DNA of 64,000 bases from Streptomyces sp. NBC_01217 (GCF_035994185.1 NZ_CP108538.1:8373501-8437500), one strand, 5' to 3'. Positions 47,781-57,029 are shown, counted from the first letter of the stretch. The notes: generated by a model from the sequence alone, not told the origin. Translations and numbers: made by a program.

Positions 47781-48758
47781 ATGCCTGAAAGAAACGCCTC
47801 CCTGGAGACGGAGGCTATCGCGTACCGCCTGCTGATGCTGTCCGAAACGGTCTCGGTGGATCGAGTCGCTACGGAGGCCGGAATTACCGCCCAGGCGGCG
47901 GAGGATGTACTGACATCCCTTACCGAGAAGGGATTAGCTGGTCGTGTCGGCGATGATTACGCTCAGTTCAGCGCATCTTTGCAACCGGCCGGTGAGACCC
48001 TTTCCCGGCTACAGCGGCAAGCGGAGGCTTTGGATCGAGCGCGCACAACGGTTGATGCTCTCTTGGCAACTTATCGAAGGGCTGTCGACGATTCGACTGA
48101 CCGGCTCGTCGAGGTACTCATCGGCACTGACATGATAAGTCAGCGTCTGGTGCGGATGCAGCAAGAAACCCTCCATGAGATGATCTGGCTCTGTAAGTCG
48201 CAAGATTTCTTCACCGGCCGCCGCCACTTTACTTCCAAGGTTCACCACCGCGTCTTGTTCGACAAGAACTCACTTCCCGGTGACGCACCCAGTACCACAA
48301 GGCCTCACCCGGCTCCCCGAAACGCTCTTTTCCGCCTCCTCCCTCAAGTACCGCTGGACCTGGCCATCTCAGACCACAACGTGGGACTGTGGCTACTCAC
48401 CCACAAGGATCCAGGTGACGGCTCTTCAGAGCCCGCTGCCGTCATGGTTCGCGACGACGGCACTCTGGAAGCTCTGAGACTCCTCTTCGAATCCCAGTGG
48501 GAAATATCACTCCTCTTGAGTATCCAGAAATCTGGCAACGGCAGCCCGGTTGACGCTCCCCCCACACATTTGGACAAGGTCGATCTCAAGATACTTTCGC
48601 TCCTCATAGAGGGCACAACAGAGAAAGCAGCGGCCAGATATCTGGGCATGAGCTTGCGAACTCTGCAACGCCGCATGGGGCGCCTGATGACCCTGGCGGG
48701 CGCTTCAAACCGCATGCAGCTGGCATGGTACGCAGCCCGCAGGGGATGGCTTCGGTGA
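47781..48758 (+). CDS. TrmB/LuxR-type transcriptional regulator, AT-richer than its surroundings
   Basis: The 325-residue protein has an N-terminal winged-helix of TrmB type (residues 10-60: AYRLLMLSETVSVDRVATEAGITAQAAEDVL), a middle domain, and a C-terminal LuxR-like HTH (LKILSLLIEGTTEKAAARYLGMSLRTLQRRMGRLM at about 270-305). ATG 47781 has an AGGAGA site. It is flanked on both sides by IS elements and its base and codon use are less GC-biased than the rest, signs of transfer. It could be a cluster-specific activator whose targets were lost. Confidence 0.75.
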   Translation: MPERNASLETEAIAYRLLMLSETVSVDRVATEAGITAQAAEDVLTSLTEKGLAGRVGDDYAQFSASLQPAGETLSRLQRQAEALDRARTTVDALLATYRRAVDDSTDRLVEVLIGTDMISQRLVRMQQETLHEMIWLCKSQDFFTGRRHFTSKVHHRVLFDKNSLPGDAPSTTRPHPAPRNALFRLLPQVPLDLAISDHNVGLWLLTHKDPGDGSSEPAAVMVRDDGTLEALRLLFESQWEISLLLSIQKSGNGSPVDAPPTHLDKVDLKILSLLIEGTTEKAAARYLGMSLRTLQRRMGRLMTLAGASNRMQLAWYAARRGWLR

Positions 48759-48831
48759 GCAGGGCTTGTTCAAGTTCCGTAGGTGTCGTAATTGTTGGTG
48801 ATGCCTGAACCGCCCGGGTAGGTCGGAGACT

Positions 48832-49782
48832 CTAGATCTCGGTTGTGACCTGGGGTTTGTGGGCTGTGAGGTAGTGGTTGGCTTCGTATTCTGCGGGTGG
48901 GACGTGGCCGATCTCACCGTGCAGGCGACGGTGGTTGTACCAGTCGACCCATTCGGCGGTCGCCAGCTCGACCTCGGACAGGGTTCGCCAGGGCCGCTGG
49001 GGCTTGATCAGCTCCGTCTTGTAGAGGCCGATAGTGGATTCCATCAGCGCGTTTTCGTATGCGTCGCCGACGGAGCCGATGGAGGCTGCGATGCCGTCGT
49101 GGTCCAGGTGCTCGGCGAGGGTGAAGGACGTGTATTGGGTGGATTCAACCGGTCGTCGCAACACCTCAACTGCGGAGGTGTGATGCACCAGCTCACCGGC
49201 GACATGGCAATGGCCCTCGCGGTCACGTTGCCACAACCCCATCTCCAATGCGTCCACTACCAGTTGGGTTTCCTTGCTGGTGGCAGCGGACCAGCCGACG
49301 ATGCGACGGGAGAAGGTGTCGACGACGAAGGCAACATAGACGGTGCGGGCCCAGGCCGCGATGTGCGTGAAGTCAGCCACCCAGCAGCGGTTCGGGGCCG
49401 GAGCCACGAAGTCGCGGTCAAGAAGGTCCGGTACCCGCTCGGCCGCGTGGTCCCGGATCGTCGTGATGACCTTCTTGCCGCGGACTGCCCCGGCGATACC
49501 CAGTTCCCGCATCAGTCGCTCGACGGTGCAGCGGGCCACCCGATGACCCTGTCGCCGTAGGCGGCGCCACATGTTGCGGGCCCCGTAGACGCGGTAGTTG
49601 GCATCGAACACCGTCTGGATCAGCGCCTTCAACTCCGCGTCCCATTTGGCCCGTTGCGAAGGTGGGCGGCTCTTGGCCGCGTAGTAGGTGCAGGGGGCGA
49701 TGCTGAGGCCGTGCTCGGTGAGCACGGGGCAGATCGGCTCGACGCCGCCGAAGCGGTTCCGGAACTCGTCGATGAACGTCAC
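48832..49782 (-). CDS. IS3-family transposase OrfB (DDE integrase core)
   Basis: The 316-residue protein has the HTH_21 region (VFDANYRVYGARNMWRRLRRQGH) and rve integrase core with APNRCWVADFTHIA (first D), VVDTFSRRIVGW, and the last Glu near ALMESTIGLYKTELI. It begins with VTFIDEFRNRFG and would normally be made by frameshifting from orfA. The segment just upstream (AELDRPHT, to about 49811) is the true continuation of orfA, so the insertion lies there. Confidence 0.9.
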   Translation of the reverse strand: MTFIDEFRNRFGGVEPICPVLTEHGLSIAPCTYYAAKSRPPSQRAKWDAELKALIQTVFDANYRVYGARNMWRRLRRQGHRVARCTVERLMRELGIAGAVRGKKVITTIRDHAAERVPDLLDRDFVAPAPNRCWVADFTHIAAWARTVYVAFVVDTFSRRIVGWSAATSKETQLVVDALEMGLWQRDREGHCHVAGELVHHTSAVEVLRRPVESTQYTSFTLAEHLDHDGIAASIGSVGDAYENALMESTIGLYKTELIKPQRPWRTLSEVELATAEWVDWYNHRRLHGEIGHVPPAEYEANHYLTAHKPQVTTEI

Positions 49783-49811
49783 GAGCGTGTGTGTGGCCGG
49801 TCGAGCTCGGC

Positions 49812-51105
49812 GATGCTCCTATGTCAAGCCGCGAGCGGAACCACCAGGTCAGTGGGCGCGACGTCCGGCGGAGCAGCAGTCTGGTCGGCGAGTAGGGCCC
49901 GGAACACCCGGTCGGAGATGCGCCGCCGCAGCAGACGCATCGCCTCCTTGGGTGTCTTCCCTCGGGCTTGCTGCTTGGCGAAGTACTCGGCGCCTTGGCC
50001 ACCGCGCCGGACCTGCGTGACTGCGATCATGTGCAGCGCATGGTTGATGGACCGATTTCCGCCCCGGTTGAGGCGGACACGGACCTTGTTTGAGGACCAG
50101 ACCGGGATGGGCGCGGTGCCGTTGAAGTGCGCGAATGCGTCCTTGGACTTGAACCGGGCGGCTCCGGCCGTCTCGCCGATGATGACGGCGGCGCTGATCA
50201 CGCCGCACCCGGGGATGGCCAGTAGTGAGGGTGCCAGAGTCTCCACCAGCTTGCGCAGCCGTGCTTCGAGGGCGTTGATGTGCTCGGTCAGGCGGCGACA
50301 CTCACTGACCAGGTCGCGCGCGATCTCGACGACCACACCCTGATGACCGGCGCGCACTGCAGCGAGCGCGCCGTAAGCCCCCTGAGGGAACGGGGAGTTC
50401 AGGGTCGATTTCGTGCAGGAACCAGCGCAGTTTGTTCGCCGCGGCGGTCCGGTTGCGCACCAGACAGCGACGGTGGTCGACGAGCAGCTTCACGTCTCTC
50501 GCCGGGCCGGCGAGACTGGCGCGGGGAAGTCCGGGCTCGCGCAGCACAACCCGTGCCACCGCCTCAGCGTCGATCGGATCGGATTTGCCGCGCTCCCGTG
50601 CCGAGCGGCGGGCTCCGGCCATGAGCCGCGTATGCACCCGCACCACGGCGTGGCCGGCGAGTAGCAGATCGGCCTCGAACCGGCGGGTCAGGTGGCGGCA
50701 GTCCTCGATAGCGAGCAGGACCTGGCCGAACTGGGCGATCCTCTTGATCGTCTGTGCATGACCGGCTGCGGTGGCGGGGAGCGTAGCCTCTCTGGCTCTG
50801 CGCCCCAGCGGGTCGACCGCGACCAGCGTGTGCGTCCTCTTGTGACTATCGATGGCGACAATGTGCACGGGAACCTCCGCAACTGGTGGAGAGTGATGGG
50901 AGATCTCCACCGCGGGGGGCACGCCTCAATCGGGCTCGCGCGGCACGCTCCTATCAGGCCACTCCGTGGCGGAGACCTGGGCCGGCGGGGGCGGCACATC
51001 GCCGACAAGCCACCATGGCTGGGGCAGCAAAGAAACGAGCCGGCCCCGCCGGTATCTGTCACTGTGTCAGCACCCGTAGGCCCATGTCCCAGACTCTGCC
51101 ATTGA
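49812..51105 (-). mobile_element. IS110-family element nested in the IS3 element
   Basis: Joining 49811 to 51106 restores the IS3 orfA/orfB boundary: ...SAFFA on one side and AELDRPHTLVTFIDEF on the other read without a gap. The intervening roughly 1,294 bp therefore is an insertion. It holds a single IS110-type transposase gene on the same strand. IS110 elements lack long terminal repeats and typically give no duplication, in keeping with the clean join. Confidence 0.75.
49824..50868 (-). pseudogene. IS110-family transposase, frameshifted
   Basis: From GTG 50868 (GGAGG site) the product reads VHIVAIDSHKRTHTLVAVDPL, LLAIEDCRHLTRRFEADLL and GKSDPIDAEAVARVVL, the DEDD domain. Near 50380 it leaves this frame, and the second half continues in another: ALAAVRAGHQGVVVEIARDLV, then SLLAIPGCGVISAAVIIGE and FAHFNGTAPIPVWSSN, the transposase_20 domain with its catalytic Ser, ending at 49824. 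One base change restores the frame. Confidence 0.85.
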
Positions 51106-51399
51106 GGCAAAGAAAGCCGACGCGGCCTTCAGAATCTCGTTTGCCCGCTTGAGTTCGGCGTTCTCCTTGCGTAGGCGCTTGAGCTCGGCCGACTCCTCCG
51201 TCGTGGTGCCCGGCCGGGCACCACTGTCGATCTGGTCCTGGCGGACCCACTTGCGCGGCGTTTCGGTCGTCCCGATCCCCAGTTTCGCCGCGACCGCCTT
51301 CATCGCAAACCACTCCGTGTCGTACTCGGGCCGCACCTCGGCGACCATGCGGACCGCGCGCTTACGCAGCTCAAGGGGATAAGGGGAAGGACGTGCCAT
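51067..51399 (-). CDS. IS3-family transposase OrfA, 3' end replaced by the nested element
   Basis: The 110-residue protein is a normal OrfA HTH up to SAELKRLRKENAELKRANEILKAASAFFA. Its last residues SMAESGTWAYGC come from the IS110-type element. The natural slippage site into OrfB is thus removed, so the element should be unable to transpose on its own. Confidence 0.88.
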   Translation of the reverse strand: MARPSPYPLELRKRAVRMVAEVRPEYDTEWFAMKAVAAKLGIGTTETPRKWVRQDQIDSGARPGTTTEESAELKRLRKENAELKRANEILKAASAFFASMAESGTWAYGC

Positions 51400-51449
51400 G
51401 ACTCGATCCTCTCAAATGATCGAGTCCCCACCGAACCCGGAACGGTTCA

Positions 51450-51830
51450 GGCGTCGATGGAGACGATCGCGTCGCCGGGGGCGGCGTCGGGGGGCGGCGA
51501 CCGCGAGCATGAGTCCCTGGGTGTCGGCGTTGAGCGCGTCGCTCTCCGGGGCGACGGCCACGTCTCACTGGCCTTCGAGGGCTTCGGCCTGGTCCGCTCC
51601 ACTCCCTTGAGCGGTCTTCGGCTCCGCCTGCGGCCCCATGGCCCACCGGCACTGGCCAAGCCGGCCAAGCCCGCCAAGCCGGCCACGAAAAGGTTGGCGC
51701 GATCAGGCCATGGCGGGCATCGGCTTCGTCCAACCCCCACGAACCCTCCCGGCACTACGGTCGACCCTGCCGATCGTGGCATGGCAATTGCCAAGCCACG
51801 AATCATTCACACAGGGACGAGAGGAAAACG
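51450..51830. other. Region between IS3 element and RHS-PLA2 gene
   Basis: A frame over 51457-51700 reads HESLGVGVERVALRGDGHVSLAFEGFG and then a lysine-proline run (AKPAKPAKPATK). It may be the remains of a longer exported protein; no family is recognised. The ribosome site agagga for the following gene is at about 51820. Confidence 0.3.
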
Positions 51831-53438
51831 GTGCGCAGAATCGCACTTCCTACTATCGCGGCCGCATTGGGGCTGGCGCTGCTGCCACTGCAGCCCACCT
51901 CAGCCGCCGAGATGCCCGACCAGGCTTGGTCCGAAGGCACGATCGAGGCAATAGGCCCCGGCACATATGAGTCCGCGAGTAAGAGCTTCATCATCCCTGA
52001 GACCGACGTATCGGCGGGCCTGATGGGCCGCTCCCACAGGGTCGTCGGTCAGGTTCAGGGCGTCTCGCAGCCGCAGGACGCCCCCACCAACCGGTCGGAC
52101 CTCGGTGTGTTCGGCCCGAGCTGGGAAGCCGAGTTCCTCGGCGGCCAGGTCAACCGCAAGCTGACTCCGGGCTCGGGCTCGATCACGACGACGGACCTGG
52201 ACGCCAAAGAGTCCACCCGCTACGACCTGACCGACTCCGTCGCCGGTCCCAACGGCGGCGGTGTCAACACCTACACGGCCGCCGACGGCTCCAATCTGGT
52301 CGAGACCGTCAAGTGGGACGACCTCGCCGGTGTGCTGAAGACGACCGTCGTGGAGACGCTGAACATCGACCTGACGACGTCCGTCGAGGGCGACGACGTC
52401 CCTGTCGACGCGCTGGGCAACCCGATCCCCGCGGCCGACCTCAAGCCCTCATTCACGTACAAGCAGGTCGGCGGCGGCGGCGACAACTGGCGTGTGACGG
52501 CCACGGGAAACGCGGCGTACAAGCTGACCACGGTCTCCTACGACAGCGTCGGCCGCGTATCCACCGTCAACTTGCCCGCGTCGCCCGAGACACCGGCGGA
52601 GTCGATCAAGGTCAACTACGCCACCACGACCACCGCTTCCGGTGGAACCCTCGGTGACGTGACGGGCCGGGTGAAGGACATCACCCGCACCTCCGGGGAG
52701 ACCGTGGAGACCTTGGCCCGCTACTCCTACGACGGCTCCGGGCTGCTGCGCAAGGTCACCAACCCGAACGCGGGCGCCGACCTGAGCACCTACACCTACG
52801 ACACCAACGAACGGCTGGCCACCGTAGCCACCCCCGCTTACGCGTGGGACCTGAACTACGTCGGTGACGCCGCCGCTCCGGATGCGGTGCAGACTGTCGG
52901 CACGACACCAGACCCGAATGATCCCATCGACCCGCCTTCCGCCCCTGGTTCTGTCACTGCGGCCGACGCCCCGGGGCACTGCGACCATGCCATGAGGTGG
53001 ATCTGGTTGCAGTACCGCGACTGCTGGGCGAAGGAGGTCGCTCACTACGGCTGGCGTAGTCCGACCTGGAAGCGACTCCCCAACGGACGCATGATTTTGG
53101 GTATCACCTACGACCACTGCACCAGCGCGCCGGACCAGCCGGCCGGCTACGACTTCCGCCCCTCGTGCGACGCGCACGACTACACCTACGGAGTCATAGG
53201 CAACTGGTACAAGAAGGAACCGGAGAACATGTCCCCGGACAAAAAGTGGACCAGCGACGCCGAGTTCCACTCACTGCTCAAGAACCAAACCTGCCCGCGT
53301 TACCGGATGCGAAGCTTCTGTAACGTCACTGCCGCTATCTACTACAACGCCGTCCGGTGGGGCGGGAACCCGAAGAACGGCGCAAACAAAACCCGAAACC
53401 CAATAATCGATCAGGTGTCTCGACCTGCTGAGCGCTAG
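51831..53438 (+). CDS. Exported RHS/YD-repeat protein with C-terminal prokaryotic phospholipase A2 domain
   Basis: The 535-residue product starts at GTG 51831 with a signal peptide (IALPTIAAALGLALLPLQ, cleavage after SAAE). Residues 60-360 resemble the N-terminal and YD-repeat region of RHS-type wall proteins (YSYDGSGLLRKVTNPNAG; YTYDTNERLATV). A Pro/Ala linker follows, then a PLA2_3 domain from about 385: DHCTSAPDQPAGYDFRPSC and the catalytic His449-Asp450 in CDAHDYTYG, with Cys pairs for disulfides. Prokaryotic PLA2 hydrolyses the sn-2 acyl chain of phospholipids with calcium. Attachment to an RHS stalk is the layout of polymorphic toxins. No immunity gene is seen next to it; a subtilase follows. 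Confidence 0.85.
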   Translation: MRRIALPTIAAALGLALLPLQPTSAAEMPDQAWSEGTIEAIGPGTYESASKSFIIPETDVSAGLMGRSHRVVGQVQGVSQPQDAPTNRSDLGVFGPSWEAEFLGGQVNRKLTPGSGSITTTDLDAKESTRYDLTDSVAGPNGGGVNTYTAADGSNLVETVKWDDLAGVLKTTVVETLNIDLTTSVEGDDVPVDALGNPIPAADLKPSFTYKQVGGGGDNWRVTATGNAAYKLTTVSYDSVGRVSTVNLPASPETPAESIKVNYATTTTASGGTLGDVTGRVKDITRTSGETVETLARYSYDGSGLLRKVTNPNAGADLSTYTYDTNERLATVATPAYAWDLNYVGDAAAPDAVQTVGTTPDPNDPIDPPSAPGSVTAADAPGHCDHAMRWIWLQYRDCWAKEVAHYGWRSPTWKRLPNGRMILGITYDHCTSAPDQPAGYDFRPSCDAHDYTYGVIGNWYKKEPENMSPDKKWTSDAEFHSLLKNQTCPRYRMRSFCNVTAAIYYNAVRWGGNPKNGANKTRNPIIDQVSRPAER

Positions 53439-53459
53439 GGCCTTCCGAAAGAAAGGCCC
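53438..53459 (+). terminator. Terminator hairpin after the RHS-PLA2 gene
   Basis: gggcctt (53438-53444) pairs with aaggccc (53453-53459) across an 8-base loop right at the stop codon. A second GC-rich stem (gggcggcg with cgccgccc) follows within 50 bp. Confidence 0.6.
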
Positions 53460-53561
53460 CCGGGGTCGGGCGGCGCGAGAACCCCTCGCCGCCCGGCCCC
53501 TTTCGCGGCCCGCGCACCCGCGTCACCCTTCCCCCTGCATCCCTTCTCGGTGGAGTAGCAC

Positions 53562-55973
53562 ATGACCAGACACATACGAGGCATAATCGCCGCCACGGCG
53601 GCTGCCCTCGTGTTCACCGCGATACCGGGGGCGGCGGGCGCCGCCCCCCCTCCCGACACCAGGCAGGCCTTTGCTGCGCAGACCGACCCGGTCGACGCGC
53701 CGCTGCGCGCGAAGATGCGAGGCGGTGGGAGCGTCCGCGTCAATGTCGTCACCAAGAGCCGTGGGGACCTGGACAGCGCCGCGACCGCCGGTAATAGGGC
53801 GCAGTCCTTCGACAAGCTGCCGCTGGTCACGCTCAAGGTCGACAAGGGCGGCCTGGACAAGCTGGCCGCCAACCCGCGCGTGGTCAGCGTCACCGAGGAC
53901 ATACCGGTGCCGCCGATGCTGAACGAGAGCGTCCCCCTGATAGGCGGCGACAAGGCCTTCGCGGCGGGCAAGACCGGCGCGGGCACCGCGATAGCCATCC
54001 TCGATACCGGCGTCGCCACCAAGCACCCGTTCTTGGGTAACCGGGTCAAGACCGAGGCGTGTTACTCCGTCAACGACGAGAGCTACGGCGCTACCAGCCT
54101 CTGCCCCGACGGCACCACCGAGCAGGAGGGATCCGGCAGCGCGAACTCCGAAGCGGGGCCGTGCGCCACGATGGGCAACGCCTGCTTCCACGGCACCCAC
54201 GTCGCCGGGATCGCCGCCGGCAACGGAGCCGGCATCAGCGGCGCACCCGTACGTGGTGTCGCCCCCGGCGCGGACCTCATCGCCATCCAGGTGTTCTCCC
54301 GGTTCGACTCCGACGAGTACTGCGAAGCAGGGGCGAGCCCGTGCGTGCTCAGCTTCACCAGTTCCCAGATCAAGGGACTGGAGAAGGTCTCCGCGCTAAG
54401 AACGGCCGGAACCAACGTCGTCGCCGCGAACCTGTCCCTCGGCGCGGGACGCTGGACCTCCGAATGCGCCTCCGACCCGCGCAAGGTGATCATTGACACC
54501 CTGCTCACGCGGGGTGTCGCCACCGTCGTCTCGGCCGGAAACAACGGCTACACCGACGCGGTCAGCGCCCCCGGCTGTGTGCCCTCCGCCGTCACGGTCG
54601 GCGCCACCACCGACGCCGACCAGCTGGCCACCAGCACCAACCGCGGCCCGCTGCTGGACTACTTCGCCCCCGGCACCGCCATCGTCTCCTCCGTTCCCGG
54701 CGGCTACGCCTCCATGAACGGCACATCCATGGCCGCCCCCCACGTGTCCGGCGCCCTGGCGATCCTCCGACAGGCTTTCCCCGCAGAGAGCATGACGGAC
54801 CTTGAGTTGCGGCTGACCAACGCCGGGAAGGCCATCACCTACACCGGCGGCAGCACTACCCGTATCAACGTCGGCCAGGCGCTCAACGGACCGGCAGCGG
54901 AACCCGCACCGGACCCCAAGCCCCGCCCCACCAAGGTCATCAGCGAAAAGGCGTACGCCATCCCCGACGCGGGAATCGTCGAGGCGCCGATCACATTGTC
55001 CGGCGTCCCCGGCAACGCCTCCAGCGCGATGAAGGTGGCCGTGAAACTCACCCACAAGTCGCTCGGTCAGATCAGGATCGACCTGATCGCCCCGGACGGC
55101 CAGAGGTACCCCCTCAAACCGCTGTCCTCGGAGGGCGGCGGCACCCTCGACGAGATCTACGTCGTCGACGCGGGCACCGCCCCCGCGAACGGCACCTGGA
55201 AGCTGAACGTCAAGGACGCCGACACCGGCGACACCGGCACCCTCACCTCCTGGTCCCTCATGTTCGCATCGAGGGGCGGGGTCACCGAAGCCTCCTTCGA
55301 GAAGTCCGGGTCCTACTTCATCGACAAGGCCAACGGCATGCTCACCTCGCAGATCACCGTCGACGGGTTCACCGGCAAGGCCCCGCGCAACCTGCGCGTG
55401 TACGTCGGTGCCACGCACGAACGGATCGGCGACCTGAAGATCGACCTGGTCGCCCCCGACGGCCGTTCCTACAGCATCAAGCCGGCGACCCTGACGGAGC
55501 CCGCCGGCACCCTCAGCGATACCTACACGGTCGACGCAAGCAACTCCCCGGCCAACGGGACTTGGAAGCTCCTCGTCTCCGACATTGCCGACAATAACAG
55601 GGGATTCCTCACCGCATGGTCGCTGGGGTTCCCGTCGATCGAGAACCAGACCAGCCGCGCCATCCCTGACTCCGGCTCCGTCGATATGCCGATCACCCTC
55701 AGCGGCTACCCCGGCAACGCATCCCGGGAACTCAAGGTCCATGTGGAGGCCCAGCATGCGCGGCGCGGCGATCTGAAGATCGAGCTCCTGGACCCGAACG
55801 ACAAGGCGTATGTGGTGAAGGCGACTTCGACGACGGACACCGGCCAGACCATCAGGAAAACCTACACCGTCGACGCCAGCACGGCCCCGGCATCCGGCAC
55901 ATGGAAGCTCCGCGTCTCGGACGTCTACGCGGGCTCCACAGGCACCATCGACAGCTGGACGCTCACCCTCTGA
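53562..55973 (+). CDS. Secreted subtilisin-like serine protease (S8) with three P domains
   Basis: The 803-residue protein has a signal peptide (residues 1-27, AGAAP cleavage), an I9-like propeptide to about 120, and an S8 catalytic domain with Asp148 (AIAILDTGV), His210 (HGTHVAG) and Ser389 (NGTSMAAPH). Three P/proprotein convertase domains of about 110 residues follow (near 455-565, 575-690 and 690-803). Each opens with a 'I-P-D-x-G' or similar start and contains L-K-I-D-L-x-A-P-D-G and T-W-K-L-x-V-x-D. It is an extracellular calcium-dependent protease. It lies 123 bp downstream of the RHS-PLA2 gene and could process it, which is inference. Confidence 0.92.
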   Translation: MTRHIRGIIAATAAALVFTAIPGAAGAAPPPDTRQAFAAQTDPVDAPLRAKMRGGGSVRVNVVTKSRGDLDSAATAGNRAQSFDKLPLVTLKVDKGGLDKLAANPRVVSVTEDIPVPPMLNESVPLIGGDKAFAAGKTGAGTAIAILDTGVATKHPFLGNRVKTEACYSVNDESYGATSLCPDGTTEQEGSGSANSEAGPCATMGNACFHGTHVAGIAAGNGAGISGAPVRGVAPGADLIAIQVFSRFDSDEYCEAGASPCVLSFTSSQIKGLEKVSALRTAGTNVVAANLSLGAGRWTSECASDPRKVIIDTLLTRGVATVVSAGNNGYTDAVSAPGCVPSAVTVGATTDADQLATSTNRGPLLDYFAPGTAIVSSVPGGYASMNGTSMAAPHVSGALAILRQAFPAESMTDLELRLTNAGKAITYTGGSTTRINVGQALNGPAAEPAPDPKPRPTKVISEKAYAIPDAGIVEAPITLSGVPGNASSAMKVAVKLTHKSLGQIRIDLIAPDGQRYPLKPLSSEGGGTLDEIYVVDAGTAPANGTWKLNVKDADTGDTGTLTSWSLMFASRGGVTEASFEKSGSYFIDKANGMLTSQITVDGFTGKAPRNLRVYVGATHERIGDLKIDLVAPDGRSYSIKPATLTEPAGTLSDTYTVDASNSPANGTWKLLVSDIADNNRGFLTAWSLGFPSIENQTSRAIPDSGSVDMPITLSGYPGNASRELKVHVEAQHARRGDLKIELLDPNDKAYVVKATSTTDTGQTIRKTYTVDASTAPASGTWKLRVSDVYAGSTGTIDSWTLTL

Positions 55974-55992
55974 CGCCCCCGGCTCGTAAGGA

Positions 55993-56026
55993 ACCGGCCG
56001 CCGCCCGGGGGAGGGCGGCGGCCGGT
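55993..56026 (+). terminator. Strong terminator after the subtilase gene
   Basis: Perfect 14-bp GC-rich arms (55993-56006 and 56013-56026) with a 6-base loop, 20 bp after the stop. Confidence 0.8.
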
Positions 56027-56251
56027 CACGCATGCCGGGAAGCACGTCACTTGCCGTCCGGCAACCGGCTCGGTTCACGTCCTTGGGCACACCGTAACCG
56101 AAGGCGAAGGGACGCCTGCGGCCCAGGACCTGCACAACGGCAGCACTGTCGGTAGTCAGGCCACGAGGCATCTCTGCGCTTCCACCCACGTCAAGCAGGC
56201 GTCGGGCCGCGACATCATCGGGGCGCGCAGCGTCCAGCAGGAGACCGACCG

Positions 56252-56880
56252 TCAGCCGAGAGCGTCGAGCAACTCGCGCTCGCGCTGTGCGCTGAGGCCA
56301 GCACGTCTTGCCCGGTTCAGGCCTTGTTCGCGTTCCCAGAGCAACGTGTCGGCCAGCAGTTCAGCCCGGGGTCGATGACGCAGCCCTACGGCGCGAGCCG
56401 CAGACCCGTCCCGGGCGGAGAACCCTTCCCAGCCCGGTTTGGCCAGCCACATCGGCAATGACTCGGCCCCCATGTACTCGGCCACGCCGTTCGTGAGCAG
56501 CCATGCCGAGTCGGCGGTGATCACCGGACCGGTGTGCCTGCCGACGGCGCGGGACAGATCGATCCACTCTCCGAACGGAACGATCGGACCGACAGCGTCG
56601 TATATGCCGATGGTCCGCGTCTCGGCGGCGTCGAGCAGCCAGGCGGTGAGGTCCCGTACGTCGATCGCCTGTGTCGGCATGGTTGGTGCGTCGGGTACCA
56701 GCATCGGCCCTTGTGGGTCGCGTGCGGCGCGGGCCACCCAGTAGCCGGAGCGTCCGCTGTGATCCCCTGGGCCAGCGATCAGGCCGGCGCGTGCGATGAG
56801 AAGGCGGTCGCCAACAACAGTCGTCGACGCCCGTTCGCAGGCGACCTTCGCCTCGCCGTACAACGCGCGGTCAACGCGGG
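56252..56880 (-). pseudogene. NAD-dependent epimerase/reductase, N-terminally truncated
   Basis: The readable part runs [13 protein letters not shown] (Y-x3-K catalytic pair), [34 protein letters not shown] and a normal C-terminus, as in extended SDR/isoflavone-reductase-like proteins. The Rossmann N-terminus with its GxxGxxG is gone. The break is at about 56880, beside a long palindrome and IS remnants, so the gene was cut by an insertion. Confidence 0.75.
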
Positions 56881-56907
56881 AACAGCGACAGGAGATGATG
56901 GAGGGAC

Positions 56908-56970
56908 GAACACGGCACCTTCGTGGATCTTGAAGCGTAGAGAACTCCATGATCCACAGGTGCCGTGTTC
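56908..56970. repeat. 63-bp interrupted palindrome at an IS-end
   Basis: Perfect 13-bp arms gaacacggcacct (56908-56920) and aggtgccgtgttc (56958-56970) enclose tggatc (56924-56929) and gatcca (56951-56956). It lies at the break of the epimerase gene and probably represents the fused ends of a deleted IS. No transposase is attached. Confidence 0.5.
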
Positions 56971-57029
56971 ACCTGCTTCCGGGGCCCGCTGCCGCGATCA
57001 ACCACTCCAACCCGGGACGAGCCGGGCAC

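Larger units (their letters stand above)
48806..51449 (-). mobile_element. IS3-family element interrupted by an IS110-type element
   Basis: Imperfect terminal inverted repeats beginning tgaaccg mark both ends (48806 rightwards; 51449 leftwards on the minus strand). They share tgaaccg, ccgggt and gactc with small gaps. Inside are IS3 orfA (51067-51399) and orfB (48832-49782), separated by an inserted element at about 49812-51105. No clear target duplication is seen. Confidence 0.7.

Noticed and set aside
56034..56189. Minus-strand frame starting MGGSAEMPRGLTTDSAAVVQV
   Set aside because: It looks somewhat protein-like for about 45 residues but then runs into the terminator hairpin of the subtilase gene; I could not name a family and did not list it as a gene.
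54396..56189. 597-codon minus-strand frame opposite the subtilase
   Set aside because: Shadow of the subtilase, which has a full catalytic triad and signal peptide.
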